From positions 40,014,595 to 40,078,594 of the forward strand of contig CM046451.1 in NCBI GenBank assembly GCA_025506515.1: a DNA stretch of 64,000 nucleotides, read 5' to 3'. The notes under the pieces were generated by a model. It did no database searches. It had not been told where the DNA came from and saw only the letters and a list, made by a program, of their open reading frames with translations. Within the stretch, counting starts at the first letter, position 1. Every line of letters begins with the position of its first letter. A program made the position numbers and the translations under genes. Positions 1-11,206 of the stretch are shown in pieces. This DNA is from Flaveria trinervia (taxonomy: Eukaryota; Streptophyta; Magnoliopsida; Asterales; Asteraceae).

Positions 1-460
1 TACCTGAAGTACTGCTGAGTCATGGTTTCACCTGTTTTGAAGGTGAAGTTTTCAAACTGTTGCTTCAGGAGATCCTTCTTGTTCTCCTTGGCTTCAGAAG
101 AACATACATCAGTTTCAGTGCATCCCACGGCAGCTTGGTTGTTTTGCACTTCTTGAAACCTCTGTACACAGAGTTTGGAAGGGCTGTTTGAAGAGCTGTC
201 ATGGCTTTTCTCTCTATCTCTACTCTCTTCCTATCTTCATCAGAGTAGTTACCCACATCTTTAGGGATCGTACCTGCACCAGTAGCAGAAAGTGTGCTGG
301 CTATGAAAGGTCTATTCTCAATAGACTCCCACATTCTTGAATCAACAGACCTGATGAAATCTTCCATTCTTAAACACGAGGTGTCAAACTCATGAAGAGT
401 GATCAATGGAGACTTATTCATGGTTCTAGTTTCCATATCAGTTTTGGAAATGGCTGTCAT
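1..460 (-). pseudogene. Element A: copia gag (N-terminal part), frameshifted
   Basis: This is the start of a Ty1/copia gag reading leftward out of the window. The protein has the layout of the plant copia gag family (UBN2 type): an N-terminal stretch, then a block containing SVDSRMWESIEN and, further on, TKLPWDALKLM, where family members have a conserved W-D-A-L-K. Near position 100 the frame breaks: the downstream UBN2 continuation (ending in a TGETMTQQYF-like segment at about 1-60) lies in another frame. The start is uncertain. A Met at 460 opens the frame, but the Met about 40 bases further in, before NKSPLITLHEF, looks more like the usual gag start. Gag would form the virus-like particle. 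The rest of A lies left of the window. Confidence 0.8.
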
Positions 461-530
461 TTGAAAAGTTTAGTATTTGTGTGTGTGAGGGATCTAAAGA
501 TGGTGAGATCTTATATCAAGAGCCTGGAAC

Positions 531-542
531 GCTCTGATACCA
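531..542 (-). promoter_or_regulatory. Element A primer-binding site (initiator tRNA-Met)
   Basis: Read on the minus strand this is TGGTATCAGAGC, the complement of the 3' end of plant initiator tRNA-Met, where minus-strand DNA synthesis starts. It lies two bases from the LTR end, which fixes the orientation and the LTR boundary. Confidence 0.9.
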
Positions 543-544
543 AA

Positions 545-1248
545 TGCAGGATCATTGAAGGATTTAGAGTTACAACACAACACCACAAAGAGGAGATAAA
601 CTAAACTTAGATCAAACAATAAACTGGATTAACCAAGTGGTGACACTAAGAACACAAGTAATATATGAGACAGAACACAAAGAACACAAGTGTTTGGTTT
701 TAAAGAATGCAGTATATTGCCTTCTCTATGTTCGATTACAAGTGTTACAAAAGCATATTCGAAAGATACAAGAACATGAGATACTTATACAACATCCTAC
801 AACCAGCTATACTTTGAAAGCCTGCAGGATACAAATGACTAGACACACACAAAATCAATTGTAGAGTCTAAAGGCAGATGGCCTTTTGACAAGTGACTAT
901 GACTTGCCATAGCTCACATCCTTATCTATTATAAAAAGGATAAAGTACATAAAGTAGAAAGTTACAGACTCAAGACCTCAATGTACAGTTACCAAACGCA
1001 TGGACCTTTTCACCAAACCATGTTAGTTAGTGACTTGCAGAGTCGTAGCGGAAAGGTGTCCAGCTTTATGGAACAGTACATCAGATAAAGAATGTTACTA
1101 AAAGTATTCGGAAGAAATCTATCTTCATGAACTTGAAGCTTCGGAAGACCTTGTCTCTGAGGATTCGGAAGACTTCATCTTTTGCTTTGGAAGATTTCAC
1201 ACTTAGAGTATTTCTGTTGCACATGTGAAACTTCTGAAGCATTCCACA
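545..1248 (-). repeat. Element A 5' LTR (704 bp)
   Basis: On the minus strand the LTR starts TGTGGAATGC and ends ATCCTGCA, next to the primer site. The end at 1248 is set by where the gag of element B stops matching its paralogue in element E. It carries TTCGGAAG-type short palindromes at about 1105-1245, upstream of an AT-rich TATA-like stretch at 929-938. The partner LTR is left of the window; the TSD on this side would be ATCAT (1249-1253). Confidence 0.75.
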
Positions 1249-2011
1249 ATCATCCTCCTCAATGATGATGGAATTTTCCACAGAATGAGATTCTAATGGA
1301 AATTTGTAAGCCTCAATCACTCTTGGTGCACCAAGATTTCTGCTTTTTTAATCAAGTTCTAATGCTTCAATTATGGCTATCATAATATCCAAAGTAGTAC
1401 TCTCAAGATCAAGAGCATTTTTTAGCATTGTTAGATGCTGCTTACAGTTTTCATGGAGGCTGTGAAGCATCTTCTTGTTTAATTCTTTGATCTTGTAGGA
1501 TACACCCAAGATTTCCAAATCATTTACCAAGTATACAAATCTGTGCAGTTTTTTGGATATGGACTCTCCCTTGGTGTGGTGGAATGTTTCATACTCATTA
1601 ACAAGCTTATCCTTGTTAATTTCAGCAAGCTCACTGCTTCCTTCACACATGATTTTCAATGCATCCCACACAACTTTTGCAGTACCATACTTCTTTAATC
1701 TTTTTGGCACATCCATATTGGGTGCTTGAGTTAGAATGGGGTAAGCTTTGAGTTCAATCTTGATTTTCTTATAGTCTTCATCATCAAGAGTTAGATCTTC
1801 AATGGGTATTCTTGCAGTTTTGTAATTGCAGCTTCATCTGCAGATAGAGTGACAGGGATGTGTGGCCCCTTGCATATTGAGATCCAGAAATCAGGATCTA
1901 CACCTGTGATGTAATTCCTAAATCTGATTTTCCACTTTTTAAACTCAGATTTGTGTTTAAGCATAAGAGGTTTAGGTGTATGGCCAAGTTTGAGTAACTG
2001 TTAGAATCCAT
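1249..2011 (-). pseudogene. Element B: copia gag, interrupted by element A
   Basis: A UBN2-type copia gag. The start ATG at 2011-2009 (MDSNS) matches the start of the gag of element E at 12577 (MDSHN). The best preserved part (1716-1348) reads through a VVWDALKIMCEG block, then NKDKLVNEYETFHH and a leucine-rich segment ending in EALELD. The same blocks in the same order occur in E at 12880-13240. Frameshifts lie near 1980, at about 1800, and near 1340. The protein is cut after the acidic EEDD at 1249, where the LTR of A begins. The rest of B must lie beyond A, left of the window. Confidence 0.8.
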
Positions 2012-2288
2012 CTTAACTAAGTGTTTAACTGGTATAAATATAGATTTAGATGAATTTTAGGATTGATTAGTCCAACTTGTCGAAACAGTTCAAACGGATT
2101 TCAGAATCAGATCTGTGATTGTTGTAAGTTTCTTGCTGTTGTGAATATTTTGGTGAGAATGTGTTCACAAGAGTATTTTCTGCTGTTACTAAGTAGAGAT
2201 GATGATATACTCTACTAGCAACTCGATTACCAGATCAATCGAATTTTATTCAGTTCTTGTGCAGATCTGAAAGAGAACCGAAAGCCAT
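2012..2288 (-). other. Element B leader between primer site and gag
   Basis: Non-coding. The part next to the primer site (2220-2288) matches the leader of element E just after 12196, including the shared CAGATCTG and GATCTGGTAAT blocks. This supports B and E belonging to one family. Confidence 0.6.
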
Positions 2289-2301
2289 AGCTCTAATACC
2301 A
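2289..2301 (-). promoter_or_regulatory. Element B primer-binding site (one mismatch)
   Basis: Minus strand TGGTATTAGAGCT, one change from the initiator tRNA-Met complement. It lies two bases from the LTR that starts at 2304. Confidence 0.8.
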
Positions 2302-2303
2302 AT

Positions 2304-2999
2304 TGACTGGGTAAGTAAGATTGAGATTCTTACTGTGAATCGAATATGGTAATCAAGTCAATGATTGAGTGGCGGAAACAAACAATCAAAGAACATTCAA
2401 TGCAAGAAATATACTCATAAATGCTTTTGTATTATATATATGAAAGTTGATTGATTACAGAGAATAAATGACAACAAAATTCTCTGTCTATGAGCCGTCA
2501 CCTCATGTACGAGGTTATCTATTCAACTTATTGGCAGACAAGATGCCTCTTACAAATGACTAAACTACCCTGACCTACTACATGAGAACTAGTCTAAGTC
2601 TTCATCCGCATCTTTGCTTGTCCATCCGCATTAACAAATGCGGATGAGTTAACTTGATGAGCATTTCTTCACTTGATCATCCGCATTAGTATGTTGGTTA
2701 TCCGGATTTGTTAATGCGGATGAACAAATACTTATGCGCATTGTTCGGTCATCCGCATTTGTCAAATGCGGATGAGCAAAGTCTTGTCCGCATTGTTTCT
2801 TGGTCTTCCACATTTCTCAATGCGGAAGAACAAATACTTGTCCGTATTTGTTTTATGTCTTCCGCATTGACAAATGCAGAAGACAACACTTGGTTTTTGT
2901 GAGCAGGATCTTCATCCACATTTATTCTTGGACTTGTGGGATACCAGCTACGCAATCATCAAATCACCCATTGAATTGACATGTATGATCCTTTCAGGG
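2304..2999 (-). repeat. Element B 5' LTR, partial
   Basis: It belongs to the same family as the LTR at 11207-12181, in opposite orientation. The ends next to the primer site match (ACCCAGTCA on the minus strand), and the inner segment at 2965-2999 matches the reverse complement of about 11440-11465 around TGTATGATCCTT. The outer U3 part, including the expected start TGTAAGG, is not found next to it, so the LTR is truncated or interrupted near 3000. Confidence 0.7.
2600..2900. repeat. Hairpin array, ATCCGCATT / AATGCGGAT units
   Basis: Repeated units of about 50 bp alternate the arms CATCCGCATT and AATGCGGATG around 3-5 base loops. Perfect examples are 2623-2646 (10-bp arms) and 2750-2774 (11-bp arms). 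Decayed copies lie in the sister LTR at 11510-11830. The reading frames seen on both strands here follow from the repeat and are not genes. Confidence 0.85.
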
Positions 3000-3984
3000 T
3001 GCAACATCTTCTAAGAGTTGATTAAAACATACTAACTAAGACAAAAGAGAAGCACAAGAGAGTAATTTAAAGATACTTGAATATATTATTTCTCAAGTCA
3101 AAGTTTACAAGTCTTTTTACAAGCTTACTACAAGAGTTACAATGACAAACTATATATACTACTCTCTACAGCCGGATATACTTTGATACCAACTGGAATC
3201 CTCTAACTAAAGCAAATACTACAAAGCTATAGTTTTAGGTATCTTATATGATATCTTATCTAATATATGATAGTCATGACATGTCCATGACTTACTTATT
3301 GGACCAACTAAAGTTGGTAACTTGTATTAACATACAAAGGTGAATAGTGGAATAAAGTATGGTCAACTACATGGCCTTTTCGGAAAACATCATGCAGTAT
3401 TAGAGGTCTGCAACAGAGTGTTAGAGACCACACTTATGTCCACTGGTTCGTTAGTAGCATCTTTCGAAGGTTAAATGGGTTCAGAAGAACAAGTTCTTTC
3501 GAAGCCTTTTATACATCTGAATAGTCTACTTGGGGACTTCTACTTCAGAAGTCAATTTTTTTAATTTCTTCTAAGTCATGAACTTCAGAAGAGAAAACTT
3601 TGTCTTTGAAAGTTGGAGCATTTCCTTTGGAATTTGATCTTGCTATTTATCTTCGGATGAACTCCACATCCTTTGGAAGTTCCATACTTAGCTTTAGAAG
3701 TCCTTTATAAGTTGTACCAAAATTTGTCTAAGTGTTTGGTTGTGGTTGCACTAGCCTTCTTATTGATCAAACGGTACTATAGTATTAGGAAGAGCTTCCG
3801 AAGGACCGGTCATCAAAACTTCCAAAGTCATCAAAATTTTTGAATTGTTGTAGTTCAAGTCTAAGACTCTAAAGGCTGTGTGGATGTCAAAGAAAGACCA
3901 GGTGACTAAATGTTCTTCATCAACATTAGCAAGTTATCCTCAAAACATGATAATAGGATATATTACTATTGCATTGTCTTCAAA
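3000..3984. repeat. Unresolved LTR-like non-coding block
   Basis: No coding signal. The start (TGCAACATC at 3000) resembles the start of LTR A as read on the plus strand, and CTTCGAAG / CTTCCGAAG palindromes occur at 3464-3810 as in LTR A. This suggests a minus-strand LTR inserted in or joined to LTR B, but I cannot find its right end or a TSD. The last part, after about 3960, belongs to element D. Confidence 0.4.
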
Positions 3985-5330
3985 TTCTTTTGATGAGCCC
4001 AAGACTAATAAGGCTTGGGTTTCCAGATGTAACTAACCATCTCTTTTGTGCAGGAACAACTAAAGACAAACAGAAATGTATGGATCATTGATAGTGGTTG
4101 TTCCAGGCACATGACAAGCAATAGGTTACTACTTCAGAGATTTGAAAGAATTGATGTACGACGAGTTGTTTTTGGAGAAGATGCTGGAGATTACATTACA
4201 GGAAGGGGCGGGGTCACAAATGGTAAGCTTAGTATTAAGAATGTAAAGTTTGTGGAGGAGCTTTGATACAATCTTTTAGGTGTATCTGAATTTTGTGATT
4301 AGAGGCACAACATGTTCATTTCTGAGTATGAGTGTATTGTTCTCAAGCCCGAGGTAGTCACTCCTCACGAGCATATCTTGCTTAGAGCCCCTAGGAAAGA
4401 GAACATGTAGAAGATGGACTTTCAAGAAACATCTCTATGAGGAGAAGTTTCATGCTTTCTGTCTAAAGCAAATCATGATGATTTTTTCTTCTGGCATAAA
4501 ACTATATGCCATGTAAACTTTAAAACATGAATAAATTAATTAAGAATTATTTGGTAACTGGAATGCCAAAGAAAGAGTTTACAAGTGATGACCGTTTTGT
4601 TGCATGCCTGAAAGGGAAGCAACACAAGGTATCTCACAAGCCAAAAGAAAGAAAATCCATTACTACTCCCCTACACTTGTAACATATGGATTTCTTTGGC
4701 CCCACCAGTGTAATGAGTTTAGGAAGGACCTCTCATTGTGTGGAGATCAGAAATGACTTTTCAAGATTCACTTGTGTCTTCTTTCTTAAAACTAAGGATG
4801 AGACCCTAAGATTATGAAGAATTTCATCTTAAAGATTGAGAATCAATGTCATCAAAATGTCAAAACAATAAGATGTGATCTGGGAACTGAACATAAGAAC
4901 CAAATCCTTGATACATTTTATGGTGAAAAGGGTATTACAAGACAATATAGTTCTCGCAGGACTCCTCAACAAAATGGTGTTGCTGAAACTAGAAAAAAGA
5001 CCCTCATTGAAGTTGCAAGAACGATGTTGTCTGACTATAAACTCCGCATCACCTTTTGGGCAAAGGCAGTTAACACTGCTTGCTATGTCCAAAACATAGT
5101 TTAGTGGTTAAGACACATGGTGAAAATCCTAATGAACTTTGGCATAAGAGGAAACCTTTCATTTGATTTCTCAAGTCATTTGGATGTCCTTGCACCATCT
5201 TAAATACCAAAGATCAAATTGCCAAGTTTGACGAGAAACCAGATGAAGAATGTTTTATTGGATACTCTACCAAAGATAAGGCTTATAGAGTACAATCTAA
5301 GAACTAGAGTAGTTGAGGATCAGCCAATGT
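3985..5330 (+). pseudogene. Element D: protease, GAG-pre-integrase and integrase, broken
   Basis: Pol begins with an aspartic protease at 4048-4266 that keeps the family signature IIDSGCSRHMTSN, with the catalytic Asp in place. A degraded GAG-pre-integrase zinc segment follows (about 4480-4640; a preserved ACLKGKQHK block) and then an integrase core (4685-5104). The first catalytic Asp is recognisable near NDFSRFT, the second in IRCDLGTEHKN and the Glu in NGVAETRKKTLIE, but the core is split over at least two frames with stops at about 4266, 4680 and 5104. Integrase would insert the cDNA into the host chromosome. D has no gag or 5' LTR in the window. Confidence 0.85.
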
Positions 5331-5929
5331 GACCTATAATGAGCACACTCCTATTGTGAAAGGTTCTAGACATGAATGGGTATTTGATCTTGATTTAGTT
5401 ACCAACTGTTTTCAAAAAATTTGTGAGCATGTTTCAGGATCTATAGATATACTACCTACAAGTACTCTAGTTTGCAAATGGAATATCTTTCAGCATAACA
5501 ATGACAGATCTAGCTGATACCTCTGGGGTGCCTTCAAATTCAAGCTTAGAGGCACAAAACTCAAATATGGGAGCTTCAAATGTAGGAGACAATGGGGGTG
5601 GAGATAGTAATCAAGAATTTCTTGATGCTTACAACCACTCCATTGAAGACATCACCAATGATGTCACACACTCATTGGATCAAGTCTATTTTGATAAGTG
5701 TGTTGATGTGGAAGGAGAAACATTAGTGCCAAATCTAAATTCTCTATTTTAGATCTCTCTAAGAAATTTGTTGTGATCCTTAAATTAAGGATCCATATAT
5801 CTCATCCAACTACAGACATCATTGGAGATGTTGATTCAGGGGCAAAAACATAGGGACAAACCCATGATGTAAATATTTGTCTTCACTCTCGTTTCTTATC
5901 CCAGATAGAGCATAAGAAAATTGATGTGG
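5331..5929 (+). pseudogene. Element D: pol linker between integrase and RT
   Basis: Low-complexity spacer rich in Ser, Asn, Asp and Gly (for example NSNMGASNVGDNGGG at about 5560-5605), as is usual between integrase and RT in plant copia polyproteins. No fold is recognisable. Frames change near 5510 and 5755. Confidence 0.55.
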
Positions 5930-7410
5930 CTTTAAAAGATGGAAGTTGGGTTGAAGCTATGCAGGAGGAGCTGCTTCAATTCAAAAGGCAGAAGGTTTTA
6001 AAGTTATGTCTTCTTCGTCAATGTAAAACTATCATAAAAAACCAAATGGGTTTTCAGAAACAAGAAGGATGATAGAGGACTTGTCATCAATAAAAAGGCT
6101 AGACAAGTTGAAGGATACACACAAGAAGAAGGAATTGAGTACACATATGTCTTTTATCCTCTTCCAAGACCTGAGGCTGTTAGCATATTCTTATCATTTG
6201 TTGCATCCAAGAATTTCAAGGTCTACGAACTAGATGATAAGTGTTCTTTTCTATATAGGTTGATTGATGAAGTGTTTTATGTCAAACAACCACTTGGGTT
6301 TGCAGATCCTGATCAACCTCATTATGTTTACAGGCTTCATATTGCTCTTTATGGGCTGCACCAAGCACCATGAAAGTGGTATGAGAGTTTATCTCAGTAT
6401 CTTTGACAGCGTGGCTAAAGAAGGGGCACTATAGATGGAACTCCCTTCATCAAAGGAACATGGAATGATCTAATGCCAGTCCTAGTGTATGTAGATAAAA
6501 TTATCTTTGGGTCAACTAATCCAGAACTCTACAATGACTTTGAGTAGCTGATGAATGATAGATTTGAAATAAGAGCCATGCGGGAGCACAATTTCTTTCT
6601 AGGAATTCAAGTGAAGCTAGTTGGCAGTGGCATCTTCATAAGTCAGTAATAGTATGTACATGTCATACTTAAAAGATTCAACATAACTGACTGCAAGGTT
6701 GCTAAGACACCCATAGTAAGAAACCACTCCCTTGAACCTGATCTTGAGGGGGAGTGTGTGGATGAACATCTCTACAGGGCTATGATTGGTCGCTAATGTA
6801 CCTTACTCCTAGCAAGCCTAATATCATGTTTGCCACATGTATTTGTGCAAGATATCAAGCAAATCTCAAGATGTCAAACCTAGTCACTATAAAGAGAATT
6901 TCAAGATATCTCAATGGTGCTTCAACACTTGACCTTTGGTATCCAAACAATTCTGACGTCATTATGTATGCATATACAAATAGTGACTATGGTGGCTACA
7001 ACATAACTGTAATTTAAACATCTGGGGTATGTCAGTTCTTTGGTGGAAGGGTAGTCTTATGGAAATGCAAGAAACATTCTTGTGTCTCTACATCAACTGC
7101 TGAAACAGAATATATTGTTCTAGCAAGCTATTGTGCTCAAGTGCTTTGGATTCAGAATAAGATATTGGATTATAGATTCAAATTCAAAGAGACTCCTATC
7201 CACATAGACAACAACAGTGCTATCTCTATCACAGAGATTCCTATGCAGCGTTCGACAACAAAACACATCAATATCAGGGATTAATCAAACTAGTTAGAGT
7301 TAACACAAACGAACAATATGCTGATCTGTTCACCAATGCTTTTGATGAGCAGAGATTAAAATATCTTGTATCAGCTACTGGGATGATTAACTTTTTGTAT
7401 CTTTTCTTTT
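5930..7410 (+). pseudogene. Element D: reverse transcriptase and RNase H, heavily mutated
   Basis: The RT opens with ALKDGSWVEAMQEELLQF (about 5930), the usual first block of copia RT, and decays through stops and shifts. The active-site region at about 6480-6520 still reads VYVDKIIFGS, so the second Asp of the YVDD box is replaced by Lys. The last RT block (YLTPSKPNIMFAT, 6799) and the RNase H (NSDYGGY at 6979; STAETEYIVLASYCAQ at 7093; IHIDNNSAIS at 7201) can be followed to about 7380. RNase H would remove the RNA strand of the hybrid. Confidence 0.85.
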
Positions 7411-8096
7411 AACTTAATCATATTAATTCTAAATTCGTGTTTCCTAAGTTGTCTATTTTATCACCTTCATAAGTCCTTGTTTACTTTGGAAGAAACAATT
7501 CTTTGAGAAGACATTCCTTAGATTTTTGAAAATTTTGATCTTTTTCTCTTTAAAAGATATGCATTTAGCTTGGGAATAAATTTATGTGTTCAGAACAAAC
7601 AATTACCTAAAAACAATTTTCTTCCGAAAGTAAATTTGCTCCTAAGTACTTGTATATTTTCAAGAACAATTTTCTTCCAAAAGCTAATTTGCTCTCGGAA
7701 ACTTTATTAAAACTTACGAGTCTTATTCTCTTCCGAAGCAAATTTTTCTAAACTCTCGGAAACTTTATTAAAACTTACGAGTCTTATTCTCGGAAACTTT
7801 ATTAAAACTATTTAGCTTCTGAAGCTTTTCCTCAAAACTTCCGAAATATAATTACTTTCGAAAGATTTTAGTCTACCATGAAAACTAACCTTTAGGGCAA
7901 AAGTAACATATTTTTTCAGAAGTGGGACCATCATTCGAATTTCAAAGTTTATCATTTTTTATTAACTTTGTCTGAGATCCATTTCATATATATACCCAAT
8001 GGTTCCCCTCTCTTTCACTCTCTTCATCCACTGTGCTATTCCAAAACATAATTTCACCGGAAACCACCTTTGTTCTTCACCATTAAGCTTTCTAAA
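7411..8096 (+). other. Element D pol-envelope gap with CTTCCGAAG repeats and a TATA-like site
   Basis: Non-coding. CTTCCGAA(A/G) and related inverted units recur at about 7490-7860, with a near-perfect duplication around 7745-7805. At 7985-7995 a CATATATATACCC element is followed by a pyrimidine-rich run (8001-8030) and the ATG at 8097. This spacing fits a plant core promoter for the downstream ORF. Confidence 0.5.
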
Positions 8097-8420
8097 ATGG
8101 CGAACCTAAACCGCAGGAGAATCTTCATCGTTATAGCCATCATAAGCACTCATCTTCAGCTAGATGATGAGGAATGTGAATGGTTCTTCCCAAAAGAAGC
8201 TCTTAACCACTCTTTTCAGCATATGGGCTATAAAGGATATTTCTTTACAAAGACCTTTAGGAATGGAAGGTCTTATCCCAATGGAAGTGCCTGCTTTATG
8301 TGGTTATCCATAATTTGTCCAACAAGCATGGTGGGTGGGACTAGATTCCAAAATATTTCTCTTCCATACTGCATGGACTTGTTCAAGGGGTCAAGTTCAG
8401 GTACTCATAATTCCTCTTAA
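8097..8420 (+). pseudogene. Element D: envelope-like ORF, first segment
   Basis: An ORF starting at ATG 8097 with a hydrophobic stretch early on (IFIVIAIIS, residues 9-17). It sits where Sirevirus-type copia elements carry an envelope-like or extra ORF after pol. The FQHMGYKGYFF region resembles the MGYE-x-FYK part of the envelope-like proteins I know from Asteraceae copia elements; that is family memory and only a weak match. It stops at 8420, and no intact continuation follows. The function of these proteins is unknown. Confidence 0.5.
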
Positions 8421-9800
8421 AGTATTACATGTTTCCTAGATATGTTCATTACATTCTTAACTGTGAACTGGGCTCATAGTTAAAGTAAACTGTTAGTATT
8501 CATGAATTGGGTTCAATAAAGCCTGACATCATTAAAATCATGAAGAAGCCAATTGTTACCTTCTTTAGGGTAGATACAACCCTTGTCCCCAACATGTTAG
8601 AGCTCAATGCTTCAGGTGAAAACCTAGCAGCACAAGATGGGTTGAACCCACAACTTCTACCTTCCAACCACCAAAACATTCTAAATCACTAATAAGCTCA
8701 TTAGCTGATGATCCTTAAGCTTTAACTCTGAGTCTCAACACTCAAGTGCATAACTTTCAAGGGAGAGTTACCATCCCCAGCCTTTAGATCTTAACCAACC
8801 TACCCCTAACCTTCAATTTTATGATGATAAAGACATGTGATTCAGTGAGTACCATGAGTCTCTCTACTCTTCCCCTTCTTAAAGAAGGATGAGTGCTCCT
8901 GCCTCTCCTTTTTCTAGCCCATATCATCCACCTAGTATTGAGGTGTATCTCAAAGGTAAAACATGCACCTACCTAGTCTTTAAGGTTAGTCACTTGGAAT
9001 CTTAGATGACTACATTACAAAACAAGGTCAATGATCAACAACTTCAAATATCGTATCTAAAGGAAAAACTAGTTGGGAGACCTTTTAGGAGAGCTCATCC
9101 AGGAGCACAAGAACTTGTGGATGTGATTGACCTAACTCCTAGCTCACCTATGCAAGTGGGTGATGCTACCAAAAAGGGAGAGAAAGTCACAAAAATCACA
9201 GAACCTAAGAGTTCTTCACAAAGTATCAACATTAAGTACTCACCATCCTCACTAGCAATTGTTCATACTCAACAATTTCCTCTAGTTAACATCGATGTGG
9301 ACTCATTAGACTCTCTCATTCAGGGTTTCTTTAAGGAAGGTATTCCAAGGGCTATGTCATTCCCACCTCAAGGAACTTGAAACTACATAATTGGGTGGAG
9401 ATATGATGTTGATAGAAGAGCCCTCATACTTCAAAAAGTTCAAGGGCCGCAAGAAGTCTTTAATTTTTAGACCTTGAACTACTATGAAGGTCTTAATCTA
9501 ATGAACATGCCATTTAACAATCCAAGCCAATCTATGCAAGCTGCTAGGCTGGTAGAAAGGATTCAAGATAGGATTACTAAAGTATTCAGCCAAAGAAGAA
9601 GACAAAGGCAATCAGGTAATGTCATTGGTTAACTGGATGTTGCAGAAGAACCTGAGATTAGCATTAAAGGGAAAACTTTAAGTGAAGGCCTACTGATAGA
9701 GACTTAGGGCCCTTACACACCTATAACTACTTCAGAAATTCATTCCCTCGGTGAAACACCTGCTGGTGAAGGTGTATCATAGCCTTTCTCTAATCACAAC
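8421..9800 (+). pseudogene. Element D: envelope-like ORF, middle segment, broken
   Basis: A string of short frames, the best being 8507-8692 and 9006-9380. The second starts MTTLQNKVNDQQLQISYLKE, a heptad-like coiled coil, followed by a Ser/Pro-rich stretch (DLTPSSPM). In the envelope-like ORF of element G a coiled coil likewise follows the conserved N-terminal domain. Stops at 8692, 9003, 9380 and 9470 rule out a functional product. Confidence 0.5.
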
Positions 9801-10735
9801 ATGGATGCTACGCCAAGTAATAAAGACCCAAATTCTCTACACCCTGAGTCATTGTTGTTTGTGGGTGACAAAGGGAAAAGGAAAATGAATCCTGAAGAGA
9901 TTGAGGAGGAGGACACAGAGAGGAAGAGGAAGCTAAAGGGAGATAGTTTCACTTGGTCTTCAGGCTTCATGCAAGCTACAATCAGGGTTGCCCCAAGACT
10001 TGATACTCAAAATAATGAGTTAAGGGCAATCATGATTTCTTACTTAAAGACAAGGAACTATGATCTTGAGCAAATCATCTCTCTCCTCTTAGATGAACTA
10101 AATGAACTAGCAGACATGGAAATCTCAAGAGAGAGAATGGAAGCAAAGGATGCAAGGTTGCTCCTTCAAATAAAAGAAGAAAAGAGAATGGAAAAACGCT
10201 ACAAACATGTTCCTATTCTCTCACTAGTTCAAGAAAGCCTTGTGCAAGAGACTGTGACACCACAAGAACCTCAGGAAGATAAAGGTATTGACAGGCCAAA
10301 CCTGATCGACTACCTAAGTGCCACAGGTCTCTACCAGGCAGATGCTTTTTTTCTATTGCCTTTTGAGCATATTAAGTTTGAGTACCTCAAACAACTTGAA
10401 CTTCAAGTACTCAAAGAGTAGAAGGCTACAAAGAGGAAAATGAGGGAGAAACAGCCAAAACAAGAGCCATTATCCAGAAGAGTCCAAAGTAGTCTACTGA
10501 TAGGCAAATGATGATGAGCTTCTTGAAGCTATATGAATTCTCCAGAAGGAGACTTGGGCCTATATCTCTATCCACCACGGATGATCACATAAGGCTGATC
10601 AAGCAGAAGATTACAAGAGGAGAACTCATTGATTTACACTCGTCATTGAGTCAAGCTCCTCAAGAATTAGAGGTTAAGGTTGAACATTTTAAGACAACAC
10701 AATGTGGGCCACATGCTGAATTTTAGCAATATTTA
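9801..10735 (+). pseudogene. Element D: envelope-like ORF, charged C-terminal segment
   Basis: The longest frame of D (9801-10421, 206 residues) is strongly charged. An acidic/basic run (EEIEEEDTERKRKLKG, residues 32-47) resembles a nuclear-localisation or coiled-coil region, and a long helical stretch with repeated Glu/Lys/Arg follows (ISRERMEAKDARLLLQIKEE). A stop at 10419 and a frame change lead into 10508-10726. I recognise no domain; the assignment rests on position between pol and the 3' LTR in a Sirevirus-like element. Confidence 0.5.
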
Positions 10736-11193
10736 TCTTCTGATCCACAACAATTTCAAACTCCCTCTCCTTCTGAACCTATAAGGAAGGTAGACCCAAC
10801 TAAGAAAGAAAAAAACAAAACAATAAGGTTTTGCGGCGAGTCTTCTTAGTTAAAGAGTTCAAAGATGAGGAAAAGGATGGCCTCTAAGCCTAAGTCAAAG
10901 AAGAAGAAGACATGGTCATCTACCTCCAAACCTCTACATGAGATAGAACATCTTGAGGAAGTGCATCAAAAGGAAGCTCAAACAACACCCATTCAAATAA
11001 ATCCTCTGACATCAAGAATGCCCCATCTTGTCCTGGACTTACTCTACTAATCTAGAAAGATGAAATGTAATTAGAGATCAAGGTATTAAGGATGTGTACA
11101 CATGGAAGGATATGTTCAACCTACCAAAATATTTGAAGATCTTAGATGAGGTCTATTAACATCTAAGATCTTCAAATGTTTTTCTAGAACCAG
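10736..11193 (+). pseudogene. Element D: tail of the 3' region, basic segment
   Basis: A Lys-rich run (KPKSKKKKTW at about 10889-10918) lies in a short frame (10865-11047) ending shortly before the polypurine tract. It is probably the degraded end of the envelope-like ORF. From 11048 to 11193 nothing is coding; a repeated AAGATCTTAGATG-like inverted pair lies at 11131-11175. Confidence 0.35.
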
Positions 11194-11204
11194 CCAAGGG
11201 GGAG
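11194..11204 (+). promoter_or_regulatory. Element D polypurine tract
   Basis: CCAAGGGGGAG immediately precedes the LTR start at 11207. The same AAGGGGGAG core, on the minus strand, precedes the 3' LTRs of G and H. It primes plus-strand DNA synthesis. Confidence 0.85.
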
Positions 11205-11206
11205 TT

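Noticed and set aside
2708..2955. Overlapping frames on both strands that look like repeated peptides
   Set aside because: Both follow from the hairpin repeat array of LTR B. No start context, and no conservation in the sister LTR.
3000..3984. 5' LTR of element D
   Set aside because: It does not match the 3' LTR of D (11207-12181), no primer site follows it, and its palindromes are of the LTR A type.
8097..8420. True viral envelope gene in D
   Set aside because: One short hydrophobic stretch is not enough. No signal peptide cleavage site, anchor or cysteine pattern is visible, so it is only called envelope-like by position.
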